A DNA stretch of 64,000 nt, taken from the NCBI GenBank assembly GCA_945901025.1, contig CAMDJW010000014.1, forward strand, positions 1 to 64,000, written 5' to 3'. Under the pieces are notes generated by a model that saw nothing but the letters and a program-made list of their open reading frames with translations, did no database searches and was not told the origin of the DNA. The translations under genes and the position numbers were made by a program. The DNA comes from Spirosoma fluviale. Lineage in GTDB: Bacteria; Bacteroidota; Bacteroidia; Cytophagales; Spirosomataceae. This document shows positions 16,701-23,672 of this stretch, piece by piece (the first letter of the stretch is position 1; the number at the start of each line of letters is the position of its first letter).

Positions 16701-17789
16701 CAATAAGCCTAAAAACGTATTGGGTTTATATCTCAATAAAGAGAATCGAGGTTTTTGGTGAAAATCGATATTTAAACCAGCTTCCCAAGTCCCAATCCAA
16801 GTATTTAAATTTGAATCGGTAAATAAACTAGTCACCGAATAAGAGCTGATACCAAATTCTGGGTCTGGATTAGACACCACTTGGCGAAATTTTGAAAAAT
16901 TCTCTCCCTCACAAATATAAATACCATTATCCGTTCCAATCCAAATGTTTTTAGAGCCATCCCTGCTAATGCTTGTCACAATATTTTGACGCGAAGAAAG
17001 GGAAGACCGATTATAAAAAACGGAGGTGAATTTTTGATTTTGATGATCAAAGCGAAATAGTCCTCGGCCTTCTGTGCCGACTAAAATATCCCCATTTTTT
17101 GCTTCAAATAAAGCCCGTATACGAAATTCGTTGGCCGGACCCTTTTGGCCAAAATTAAACGGCAAATAAGAGCGGTTGCCCAAGACTGAAATCAAATACC
17201 CTGTTCTTGTACCAATCCAAAGTGAACCTGATGAATGCCTGAAAAATCGAACCGCATCTTTAATAAGTGGCGTTTCAAAATCTGACTCCGCTTTAATCAA
17301 TACATTCTTTTTAGAATCTATCGTCATAAAACCCTTACCTAAAGCGGCCACACCAATCTTATGTTTCCCTAAATTAACAATCGAAGGTATAATAACGGAT
17401 GAAATATCTTCCCCTGAAGGCCCACGTGGAAATCGAATCACTGAACCCGTTTTTAAATTAATTTTATTTAATCCCGCATTCCGAGTTCCCACCCATAAAT
17501 TACCTTCATCATCTTCGCAAACGGTGGATATATCACTTCCACTTAAAGTCTTGTTGTCATTAGGATCATTTCTGAAAACCGTAAAAGAATACCCATCATA
17601 ACGATTCAAGCCATCAGCAGTGGCAAACCATAAAAAACCTTTTTTATCTTGAATGATTTTATTGATGGTACTTTGAGATAAACCAGAAGCGGTGGTCAGC
17701 CTTTCATAGCGTGTCGACTTTTGAGCCCATAAAAAAATGGGGTCAAAAATAAGCAAGCCAAGAAACATGAAAACGATTCGAATGGACAC
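13680..17789 (-). CDS. Hybrid two-component system protein: propeller sensor, histidine kinase, receiver and AraC output
   Basis: A one-protein signalling system of 1369 aa. After a signal peptide, the periplasmic part is a two-component-regulator propeller (about 25-690) with repeated GNLWVGT/LWIGT-type blades, then a Y_Y_Y domain (about 730-790). One membrane segment is near 795-815. The kinase has ISHELRTPLTLI (His about 856), NLLSNAFKHTPEEG and the GVGLSL box. The receiver has VDDHTELRKF and the acceptor Asp in ITDWMMPGMSG (about 1163). An AraC helix-turn-helix closes it (SEIAYKVGFNDPAYFTRVF). All catalytic residues appear intact. Such proteins normally control neighbouring polysaccharide genes; here the downstream genes are a phospholipase/nuclease-like enzyme and a phosphoesterase. 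Confidence 0.96.
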   Translation of the reverse strand: MSIRIVFMFLGLLIFDPIFLWAQKSTRYERLTTASGLSQSTINKIIQDKKGFLWFATADGLNRYDGYSFTVFRNDPNDNKTLSGSDISTVCEDDEGNLWVGTRNAGLNKINLKTGSVIRFPRGPSGEDISSVIIPSIVNLGKHKIGVAALGKGFMTIDSKKNVLIKAESDFETPLIKDAVRFFRHSSGSLWIGTRTGYLISVLGNRSYLPFNFGQKGPANEFRIRALFEAKNGDILVGTEGRGLFRFDHQNQKFTSVFYNRSSLSSRQNIVTSISRDGSKNIWIGTDNGIYICEGENFSKFRQVVSNPDPEFGISSYSVTSLFTDSNLNTWIGTWEAGLNIDFHQKPRFSLLRYKPNTFLGLLSNKVTALQANSNQGVWIGSNVGLSYLNYKSGIVEHLVNNADINRLNSPDIFDVNLLDTDSLGTLWIGVVGKGLFNLGLDRKMISYPVPKGIVSNFAAIKFSSILMMGQKILLGTSGNGLMAFDLISKKYEIPYTELNRKLFENKTISTLMMEGNSRLWIGTTASGLYVYDFKTKKIDHWEKGISISSLRYNHVTYIHQDRKNRIWVLTNGGGLHLFQGPGNKFKVFTVADGLVSNTLRGLVEDKKGNLWLTTNGGISKMDPKTFKCINFDDVDGLQGKEFLINAFDKNSQDWLFFGGINGLNYIKSDSLRSRMDVPNVFITNLKIFNKPVQVGAENSPLDQDILFTKHLTLKPEQSVFSLDFVALEYQRPKNNRYAYYLEGFEKDWNYVGTQRSASYTNLSPGDYTFKVKASNSDGIWAENPFELKITVLPPWYRTWWAFIIYFLSASAIVYGFIREIKIRESFKTDIRLKEIEKERIQELEQVKTHFFTNISHELRTPLTLIISPIERYFLKNKGLNEEQNTRMSSIHQNAQKLLRLINQLLDLSKIESGKQQPSIAKHDLILQLSSIILGFENYAQQKQINLMWKPPQNDLFVYYDSDIIEKCVSNLLSNAFKHTPEEGKIGVSLTLIQDIQAGKKIVKSVRIQVLDTGKGIASEHLNHIFDRFYQVPESMNRAGTGVGLSLCKELIELHLGEIDVKSKLGEGSNFSINFPVQDIAFDPSWIQQHENLFEKIVSANSIVQKLDSIEHEKQILLIVDDHTELRKFVADIFSKRFQIVESERGEEALELALKFLPDVVITDWMMPGMSGINLCRALRSNPKTNHIPIIILTSKSSQDSQIEGMQSGADDYVSKPFNADLLEIRVNKLLEAKERARKNWQKQLVQKELSEGKLPEFQDEFLQKASALIIENIADSNFDVVDLEKGLDMSKMQLYRKLKNLTSLAGNEFIRSIRLQQALVFMETTQFNVSEIAYKVGFNDPAYFTRVFKKQFGQSPSYYINHAKENIS

Positions 17790-18062
17790 TATAAACGGCC
17801 TTTATTTGAAAGTCTAAAATTAGAAAATTAAAAGGAAATTAAGTTGGATTTTAAGTACATAGGCAAGAAAATAGAAAGAATGGAATTAGCTAAAAATGTG
17901 TTAAAACCATTTAAATAACACCACAGTAAAGCTTAAACTATGTTTTTGCAACTTCAGTCCACAAAAATGAAAGATTTGTCCAATAAACTACAGGCTTAGT
18001 CGTGTAAATTTGACAACATAAAATAAAACAAATATTTTTTATTTTTTGATTCCCCATTTGCA
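17790..18062. other. Divergent intergenic region between the two regulator genes
   Basis: This AT-rich 273-base spacer must hold both promoters. I see no open frame and no clear match to TAnnTTTG with a -33 partner. The nearest candidate before the GntR gene is TTTG near 18010 with TATTTTTTG near 18041, which is one base off consensus. Confidence 0.4.
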
Positions 18063-19091
18063 ATGAATAACACCTTTGGAACCTTTACCATTAAAAAGTC
18101 AGATAGCAAATTGCCGAAGTATCAGCAATTGATCAATTCGCTTTTGCAGGATATCGAAATGGGTGAATTAAAACCAGGTGAACGTTTACCTAGTATTAAT
18201 GAGGCCTCTGAAGAATTTTATTTGTCTAGAGATACAGTCGAGAGAGCCTACACCGAGTTACATAAAATGGGGGTTATCACTTCTATTTTCAGAAAAGGAT
18301 ACTTCATTTCGGAATCAACATTTAAAACAAAGACAAAAATTTTATTCTTAGTAGGTAAAATCACAGATTCGACTAAATCGATCTTTGATGTCTTTTGTCA
18401 AACTTTAGGAAAAAATGTTTCAGTAGATATTTTCACCTATCAATACAAATCACAGCAATTTCAAGAAATAATGAGCCAGCAATTAGGCAATTATCATTAT
18501 TATGTTGTGATGCCACATTTAATTGAGGAAGATGATGAAAATTTAAAGTGTTTAAAGAAAATACCATCTGACCGACTGATCATCTTGGATCATTCATTTT
18601 CAAGTCTAAGCCAAACGTTTGCCAGTATAGTTAGCAAACCAATCAGTCAAATAAAAAAAGTTTTCAATACCCAACTAAACCTGTTTAATAAGTACCATTC
18701 ATTTAATTTAGTTCTGACAGAGGAAGATTATTTCGATGCAGATTTAATTAATGGATGTAGTAAATTCTGCGAATCTATTTCAATGAATTTCCAAGTTTTA
18801 GATGGTCTTGACGAAGACGAGATACGTTTAGGTGAAATTTATTTCACCCTAGCGGATGTCGACCTTGCCAAGGCCATCCATTACGCGGACAAAAATGGGT
18901 TAGAAGTTGGAAAAGATATAGGGTTAATTGGATATAATGATTCTTGTTTTAAAGAATTGTTGGTGGGCGGAATCTCCGTTATTTCAAGCCAACCGAATCA
19001 AATGGGCAGAATGGCTGCAGAAATGATTCAAGACAATTCAAAAGAAAACGTTGAATTAGATCTACAATTCATCCAAAGAAATTCACTTTAG
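18063..19091 (+). CDS. GntR-family transcriptional regulator with periplasmic-binding-protein-like effector domain
   Basis: A cytoplasmic regulator of 342 aa. The N-terminal winged helix-turn-helix (about 15-85) has the GntR pattern GELKPGERLPSINEASEEF followed by LSRDTVERAYTEL. The rest (about 90-342) resembles a LacI/periplasmic-binding-protein fold, with phrases such as DIGLIGYNDS and GRMAAEMI, so it probably binds a sugar-like ligand. This arrangement is common in Bacteroidota carbohydrate control. It is divergent from the hybrid regulator gene, sharing a 273-base upstream region, and no transport genes are next to it. The target is unknown. Confidence 0.9.
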   Translation: MNNTFGTFTIKKSDSKLPKYQQLINSLLQDIEMGELKPGERLPSINEASEEFYLSRDTVERAYTELHKMGVITSIFRKGYFISESTFKTKTKILFLVGKITDSTKSIFDVFCQTLGKNVSVDIFTYQYKSQQFQEIMSQQLGNYHYYVVMPHLIEEDDENLKCLKKIPSDRLIILDHSFSSLSQTFASIVSKPISQIKKVFNTQLNLFNKYHSFNLVLTEEDYFDADLINGCSKFCESISMNFQVLDGLDEDEIRLGEIYFTLADVDLAKAIHYADKNGLEVGKDIGLIGYNDSCFKELLVGGISVISSQPNQMGRMAAEMIQDNSKENVELDLQFIQRNSL

Positions 19092-19103
19092 GGTTTAATT
19101 TGC

Positions 19104-19138
19104 AAAAATGGACCATGGGCTCATGGTTCCATTTTTTT
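19104..19138. terminator. Bidirectional terminator between the GntR gene and queG
   Basis: AAAAATGGACCATG and CATGGTTCCATTTTT pair around a GGCT loop with one bulged base, and each strand ends in a T run. It begins 12 bases after the GntR stop. Its right arm overlaps the last codons of queG, so the hairpin lies partly in coding sequence. Confidence 0.75.
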
Positions 19139-20059
19139 TATGTGAGCTATATTTCTTTTTATTCCTTTCAATTTCGTTCGTTTAATCGCTGAATAGCGAA
19201 ACAACTCATTAAATAAACCTTCCGAAAGTCCTTCCCAATCCTGCCGATTAAGACCTAAAAATTGACTATTGGGTTCAAAAAGTGGTTCTTGATGCGGTTT
19301 TGAAAAACGATTCCAGGGGCAAACATCTTGGCAAATATCACAACCAAATATCCAATCCTGAAAATCTTTTTGCAGGTCAATGGGCATGTTCTCCTTTAAT
19401 TCTATTGTAAAATAACTAATGCATTTCGACCCGTCGACCACATAAGGCGTAATGGCATCTGTGGGACAAGCGTCAATGCAACGCGTGCAAGTACCACAAA
19501 AATCTTTGATGGGTCCATCGGGTTCACAAGGTAGGTCAATCAACATTTCGGCTAAAAAATAAAAGCTACCTCGTTTTGGAATAATTAAATTTGCGTTTTT
19601 GCCTATCCAACCAATACCCGATTTTTGAGCCCAAGCTTTTTCTAAAATGGGGGCTGAGTCGACAAACATCCGACCTGTAAAATCACCTAATTCAGCTTGT
19701 AAATCATCCCATAAAAGCTTCATTTTATCTTTAATTACCATATGATAATCGATGCCAAAAGCATATTTTGAAACCTTAAAGCTATCTTGAAGAGGTTGGT
19801 AATCTGATGAAGGATAATAATTATACACTAATGAAATAACTGTTTTGCAACCGTCAACTAATTTCCTTGGATCTAAACGTTTGTCAAAATGATTCTCCAT
19901 ATAGGACATATTCCCCTGCATATTATGAGAAAGCCAATTGTCTAATTTGGGCGCTTCGCTTTCTAAAAAATCGGCATTAGACAAACCGCAAAACTCGAAT
20001 CCATGTCGGGATGCCAAGGATTTAATTATATCAGAAATGTTTTTGGGAGACCTACTCAT
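19121..20059 (-). CDS. queG: Epoxyqueuosine reductase
   Basis: QueG carries out the last step of queuosine synthesis in tRNA, reducing epoxyqueuosine with cobalamin and two 4Fe-4S clusters. The cluster motifs are [16 protein letters not shown] (about residues 189-204) and [10 protein letters not shown] (about 237-246). The N-terminal cobalamin-binding half has typical stretches such as YHMVIKDKM and the WIGKNANLI block. The 312-aa length is at the short end; the C-terminal HEAT-repeat extension of some homologues is absent. It is divergent from grpE. QueE, an early enzyme of the pathway, lies at 58.9 kb. Confidence 0.96.
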   Translation of the reverse strand: MSRSPKNISDIIKSLASRHGFEFCGLSNADFLESEAPKLDNWLSHNMQGNMSYMENHFDKRLDPRKLVDGCKTVISLVYNYYPSSDYQPLQDSFKVSKYAFGIDYHMVIKDKMKLLWDDLQAELGDFTGRMFVDSAPILEKAWAQKSGIGWIGKNANLIIPKRGSFYFLAEMLIDLPCEPDGPIKDFCGTCTRCIDACPTDAITPYVVDGSKCISYFTIELKENMPIDLQKDFQDWIFGCDICQDVCPWNRFSKPHQEPLFEPNSQFLGLNRQDWEGLSEGLFNELFRYSAIKRTKLKGIKRNIAHIKKMEP

Positions 20060-20147
20060 GCGACATAAATTTACGAATGCAATTCAAATTATGCCAAACT
20101 GTCATAAAATAGTTTTTGGTGTATGATTTGTTTAACGGAAACCTTAT

Positions 20148-20155
20148 TAATTTTG
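20148..20155 (+). promoter_or_regulatory. -7 promoter element directly before grpE
   Basis: TAATTTTG matches TAnnTTTG and ends only 4 bases before the grpE ATG. Transcription starting 5-8 bases beyond it would give a leaderless or nearly leaderless mRNA. A TTTG (20127-20130) lies 17 bases upstream. Confidence 0.4.
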
Positions 20156-20159
20156 CCAT

Positions 20160-20690
20160 ATGAAAAAGAAAAATACCGAAATAAATCCGGAAGAGGAAAA
20201 AGCTAATACACAGGAATCCGTTGAAAATACCTCATCTGAGTCTGAAAATACGGAGGATACAGCAGAAGTAAAAGATGAGTTATCAGAAATGAAGGAAAAA
20301 TACCTTCGTTTATATTCAGATTTCGAAAATTTCAGAAAGAGAACAGCCAAGGAAAAAATTGATTTAATACAAAGCGCTTCGGCTCAATTAATTGTCGAAT
20401 TGTTGCCTGTCATGGACGACTATGAGCGCGCTTTAGCTAATGCACCCCAAGGTGAAATATCGGAGGGTACACAATTGATTTTCAATCGATTGAATTCAAT
20501 TTTGTTAGCCAAAGGTTTGAAGGAATTACCTGCCAAAGGAGAGGTTTTTGACGCAGATTTACATGATTGCATTACACAGTTTCCGGCGCCAACAGATGCA
20601 GAAAAAGGCAAGATTGTAGAGGTAATTGAAAAAGGATATACATTAAATGAAAAAGTCATTCGCTTTGCTAAAGTGGTGGTTGGTAACTAA
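20160..20690 (+). CDS. grpE: Nucleotide exchange factor GrpE
   Basis: GrpE releases ADP from DnaK in the Hsp70 cycle. The protein has an acidic low-complexity N-terminus (about 1-40), the long coiled-coil helix with KYLRLYSDFENFRKRTAKEK, the LLPVMDDYERAL segment, and the C-terminal beta domain with DADLHDCI and RFAKVVV. The 176-aa length is typical. No other usable ATG exists upstream of the conserved part, so the start at 20160 is firm despite the promoter-like box 4 bases before it. It is followed by dnaJ after 7 bases; dnaK is not in the window. Confidence 0.97.
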   Translation: MKKKNTEINPEEEKANTQESVENTSSESENTEDTAEVKDELSEMKEKYLRLYSDFENFRKRTAKEKIDLIQSASAQLIVELLPVMDDYERALANAPQGEISEGTQLIFNRLNSILLAKGLKELPAKGEVFDADLHDCITQFPAPTDAEKGKIVEVIEKGYTLNEKVIRFAKVVVGN

Positions 20691-20697
20691 TTAAATA

Positions 20698-21858
20698 ATG
20701 GCTCAAAAAAGAGATTACTACGAAATTCTAGGGGTATCGAAATCGGCATCAGAGGAAGAAATAAAGAAGGCTTATCGGAAGATGGCTATAAAATATCATC
20801 CGGATAAAAACCCAGATAATAAAGAGTCAGAAGAAAAATTCAAGGAGGCGGCAGAGGCCTATGAGGTGCTGAGCAACGCACAGAAAAAAGCACAATATGA
20901 CCGTTTTGGCCATGCAGGAATGGGCGGTGCTGCCGGGGGTGGATTTGGCGGAGGCGGAATGAATATGGAAGATATCTTCTCGAATTTTGGAGATATTTTT
21001 GGAGATGAGAGCCCATTTGGCAGTTTTTTCTCTGGCGGCAGAGGTGGTGGCGGTGGTCGTAGACAAAGGAAAGGAAGCGATTTACGCATAAAATTAAAAT
21101 TGAATTTAGAGGAAATCGCCAACGGGGTTGAGAAAAAAATCAAGGTGAAAAGGCATGTAGCCTGTAAATCTTGCCAAGGAAATGGATCTAAAAATGGAAC
21201 AGATTTAAAGACCTGTGGTACATGTCAAGGATCTGGTCAGGTAAAAAGAGTCCAACAAACGATGTTGGGACAAATGGTTACTTCATCCACTTGCCCTACT
21301 TGTAGTGGCGAGGGAAAAAGTGTGGGAGCAAAATGTGAAGCTTGTTTTGGAGAAGGTAGGGTATTAGAAGAAGAAATCATCCCAATCAAAATCCCATCAG
21401 GAGTTTCCAATGACATGCAACTTTCGATGAGTAGCAAAGGAAATGTACCACCTAGAGGAGGAATTGCTGGAGATTTATTAATTGTCATTGAAGAAGAAGA
21501 GCATGAGTTCCTTCATCGCGATGGCAATAATGTTATTTTCGACTTATATGTAAGTTTCGTGGACGCGGCACTAGGAACCTCCATAGAAGTTCCAACGATC
21601 ACTGGAAAAGCAAAAATAACGCTTGAAGCCGGAACACAAAGTGGCAAAATATTACGTTTGAAAGGAAAAGGGATAAAAGAATTGAACGGCTATTCCATTG
21701 GTGACCAATTAGTTCATGTTAATATTTGGACTCCTAAGCAATTGACCATTGAGGAGTCAGAGCTCTTAGAAAAACTAAGGAATTCGGCGAATTTTGCGCC
21801 CCAACCAGGTAAGTCTGACAAGGGATTCTTTCATAAAGTGAAGGATATGTTTTCCTAG
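20698..21858 (+). CDS. dnaJ: Chaperone DnaJ (Hsp40)
   Basis: DnaJ delivers unfolded clients to DnaK and stimulates its ATPase. Domains in order: J domain (about 4-68) with the HPD motif in YHPDKNPDN; a Gly/Phe-rich linker (about 72-122); four CxxCxGxG zinc repeats ([32 protein letters not shown]); and the C-terminal client-binding domains. The 386-aa length is standard. It follows grpE by 7 bases in a two-gene operon closed by a hairpin at 21919-21953. Confidence 0.98.
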   Translation: MAQKRDYYEILGVSKSASEEEIKKAYRKMAIKYHPDKNPDNKESEEKFKEAAEAYEVLSNAQKKAQYDRFGHAGMGGAAGGGFGGGGMNMEDIFSNFGDIFGDESPFGSFFSGGRGGGGGRRQRKGSDLRIKLKLNLEEIANGVEKKIKVKRHVACKSCQGNGSKNGTDLKTCGTCQGSGQVKRVQQTMLGQMVTSSTCPTCSGEGKSVGAKCEACFGEGRVLEEEIIPIKIPSGVSNDMQLSMSSKGNVPPRGGIAGDLLIVIEEEEHEFLHRDGNNVIFDLYVSFVDAALGTSIEVPTITGKAKITLEAGTQSGKILRLKGKGIKELNGYSIGDQLVHVNIWTPKQLTIEESELLEKLRNSANFAPQPGKSDKGFFHKVKDMFS

Positions 21859-21918
21859 ATTTTGGATGTAAATCAAAGGATTTATATTCTTGAAGTCAAA
21901 ATTTTAAAAAATCATTAT

Positions 21919-21953
21919 AAAAAAGGACTCGCGTTATTCGTGAGTCCTTTTTT
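21919..21953 (+). terminator. Rho-independent terminator of grpE-dnaJ
   Basis: AAAAAGGACTCGCG and CGTGAGTCCTTTTT form a stem with one G-U pair around a TTATT loop, ending in a T run. It lies 60 bases after dnaJ and before the real start of the M28 peptidase. Confidence 0.88.
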
Positions 21954-21987
21954 GTTTCCGCAGGAGGTTTTCCTTAATTTTAATTCT

Positions 21988-23562
21988 ATGAAAAAAAATA
22001 TAACCCAACATGTAAGCCTTGCTAAAAGTATAGCTAACCTATTATTGATTCTCAGTATTTTTTCAGTTCATGTTTTATCTGCCCAAACGATTGTAGAAAA
22101 AATAGTTCAGGAAGAAAACAACAACTCCCAACTGCAAATAATGGCTCATGAGTTATTAGATGGCATAGGTCCAAGACTTATAGGTACACCACAAATGAAA
22201 AAAGCCAATGACTGGGCCGTGGAAAAATATACAAGTTGGGGCATCACCGCCCGTAACGAACAATTTGGCGAATGGAAAGGTTGGGAACGTGGCATCACGC
22301 ACATCGATATGCTATCTCCTAGGGTCAAAAGTTTAGAAGGGACTCAATTAGCTTGGAGCCCATCTACCAAAGGAAAATCAATTAAAGCTGGAATTGTTAT
22401 CCTTCCAGATGTTATGGATTCTACGGCATTTGCCAACTGGCTACCCAACGCAAAGGGTAAGTTTGTTATGATTTCAATGAACCAACCTACCGGAAGACCG
22501 GATGATAATTGGAAACAATTTGCGACCTCAGCATCTTTTGAAAAATTAAAAAAAGAACGCGATGAACAACTGAATGCGTGGCAAAAACGCATCCGTAAAA
22601 CAGGGTATTCAAGCAGAATGCTTCCAATTATTTTAGAAAAAGCAGGAGCTAAAGGTATTTTAACTAATAACTGGTCGAGTGGTTTTGGCGTTGATAAAAT
22701 TTTTAGTGCCTATACCTCAAAAATACCAACCGTCGATATCGCATTGGAAGATTATGGTACTTTATATCGCTTGGTCGAATCTGGAGACAATCCCATCATA
22801 AGCATTCAAACAGGTTCAAAAGATTTAGGCATCGTTCCTTCATTCAATACGATCGCTGAAATAAAGGGCACTGAAAAACCGGATGAATATGTCATGTTAT
22901 CTGCCCATTTTGATTCTTGGGATGGTGGACAAGGTGCTACGGATAATGGGACCGGAACATTGACCATGATGGAAGCCATGCGCATTTTGAAATTGGTTTA
23001 TCCAAATCCTAAACGTACCATTTTAGTGGGACATTGGGGAAGTGAAGAACAAGGATTGAATGGTTCTAGGGCGTTTGTGGAGGATCATCCTGAAATTGTC
23101 AGTAAACTGCAAGCCTTGTTTAACCAGGATAATGGAACGGGCAGAATAGCGAATATTTCGGGACAAGGTTATCAGCATGCGTGTGAATTTATTTCACGGT
23201 GGTTGGCTGCTGTCCCTAGCATTCTCAAAGATTCCATCAAAACAAATTTTCCCGGAACACCAGGTGGTGGTGGAAGCGACTTCGCCTCCTTTGTGGCTGC
23301 TGGCGCACCGGGCTTTTCTTTAAGCTCTTTAAGCTGGTCATATTCTAATTATACATGGCATACGAATCGAGACACATATGATAAAATCATCTTTGACGAT
23401 TTGCGAAGCAATGCAATTGTAACAGCTATTATGGTATACATGGCTTGCGAAGACCCAGAAACCTTGCCAAGGGACAAAGCTAAATTAAGTTCTGGCAAAA
23501 CAATTCCTTGGCCTATTCAAGTCAAATCACTTCGAAAAGGCCCTTTGGTTCCCAACAAGTAA
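21988..23562 (+). CDS. Secreted M28-family zinc aminopeptidase
   Basis: The M28 signature residues are present: SAHFDSWDGGQGATDNGTGT gives the His and Asp ligands, GSEEQGLNGS the Glu pair, and later blocks give Asp and His (FNQDNGTGR, GGGGSDFASF, YTWHTNRDTYD). I take the ATG at 21988, which precedes a signal peptide ending in LSAQ. The open frame extends upstream to 21862, but that stretch contains the dnaJ terminator and cannot be coding. The mature protein (about 500 aa) probably acts in the periplasm or outside the cell, in peptide scavenging. It is a single gene ended by a strong bidirectional terminator. Confidence 0.92.
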   Translation: MKKNITQHVSLAKSIANLLLILSIFSVHVLSAQTIVEKIVQEENNNSQLQIMAHELLDGIGPRLIGTPQMKKANDWAVEKYTSWGITARNEQFGEWKGWERGITHIDMLSPRVKSLEGTQLAWSPSTKGKSIKAGIVILPDVMDSTAFANWLPNAKGKFVMISMNQPTGRPDDNWKQFATSASFEKLKKERDEQLNAWQKRIRKTGYSSRMLPIILEKAGAKGILTNNWSSGFGVDKIFSAYTSKIPTVDIALEDYGTLYRLVESGDNPIISIQTGSKDLGIVPSFNTIAEIKGTEKPDEYVMLSAHFDSWDGGQGATDNGTGTLTMMEAMRILKLVYPNPKRTILVGHWGSEEQGLNGSRAFVEDHPEIVSKLQALFNQDNGTGRIANISGQGYQHACEFISRWLAAVPSILKDSIKTNFPGTPGGGGSDFASFVAAGAPGFSLSSLSWSYSNYTWHTNRDTYDKIIFDDLRSNAIVTAIMVYMACEDPETLPRDKAKLSSGKTIPWPIQVKSLRKGPLVPNK

Positions 23563-23602
23563 AATAATGTATTGCTTAAAATTGGAGTTCATTGCTTCAT
23601 AT

Positions 23603-23639
23603 AAAAAGACCCAAAATCTACTATATTTTGGGTCTTTTT
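23603..23639. terminator. Bidirectional terminator between the M28 peptidase and DUF2723 genes
   Basis: AAAAAGACCCAAAAT and ATTTTGGGTCTTTTT form a perfect 15-bp inverted repeat around a 7-base loop, with T runs on both strands, between convergent genes. Confidence 0.9.
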
Positions 23640-23672
23640 ATAATTAAATAATATATCAATGCACAAGATCTA

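Noticed and set aside
20859-21143. Long antisense open frames inside dnaJ
   Set aside because: They arise from the repetitive Gly/Phe-rich region read backwards (Pro-rich product) and lie wholly in a firm gene.
21862-21987. Upstream extension of the M28 peptidase frame
   Set aside because: The stretch contains the dnaJ terminator hairpin and lies before the signal peptide.
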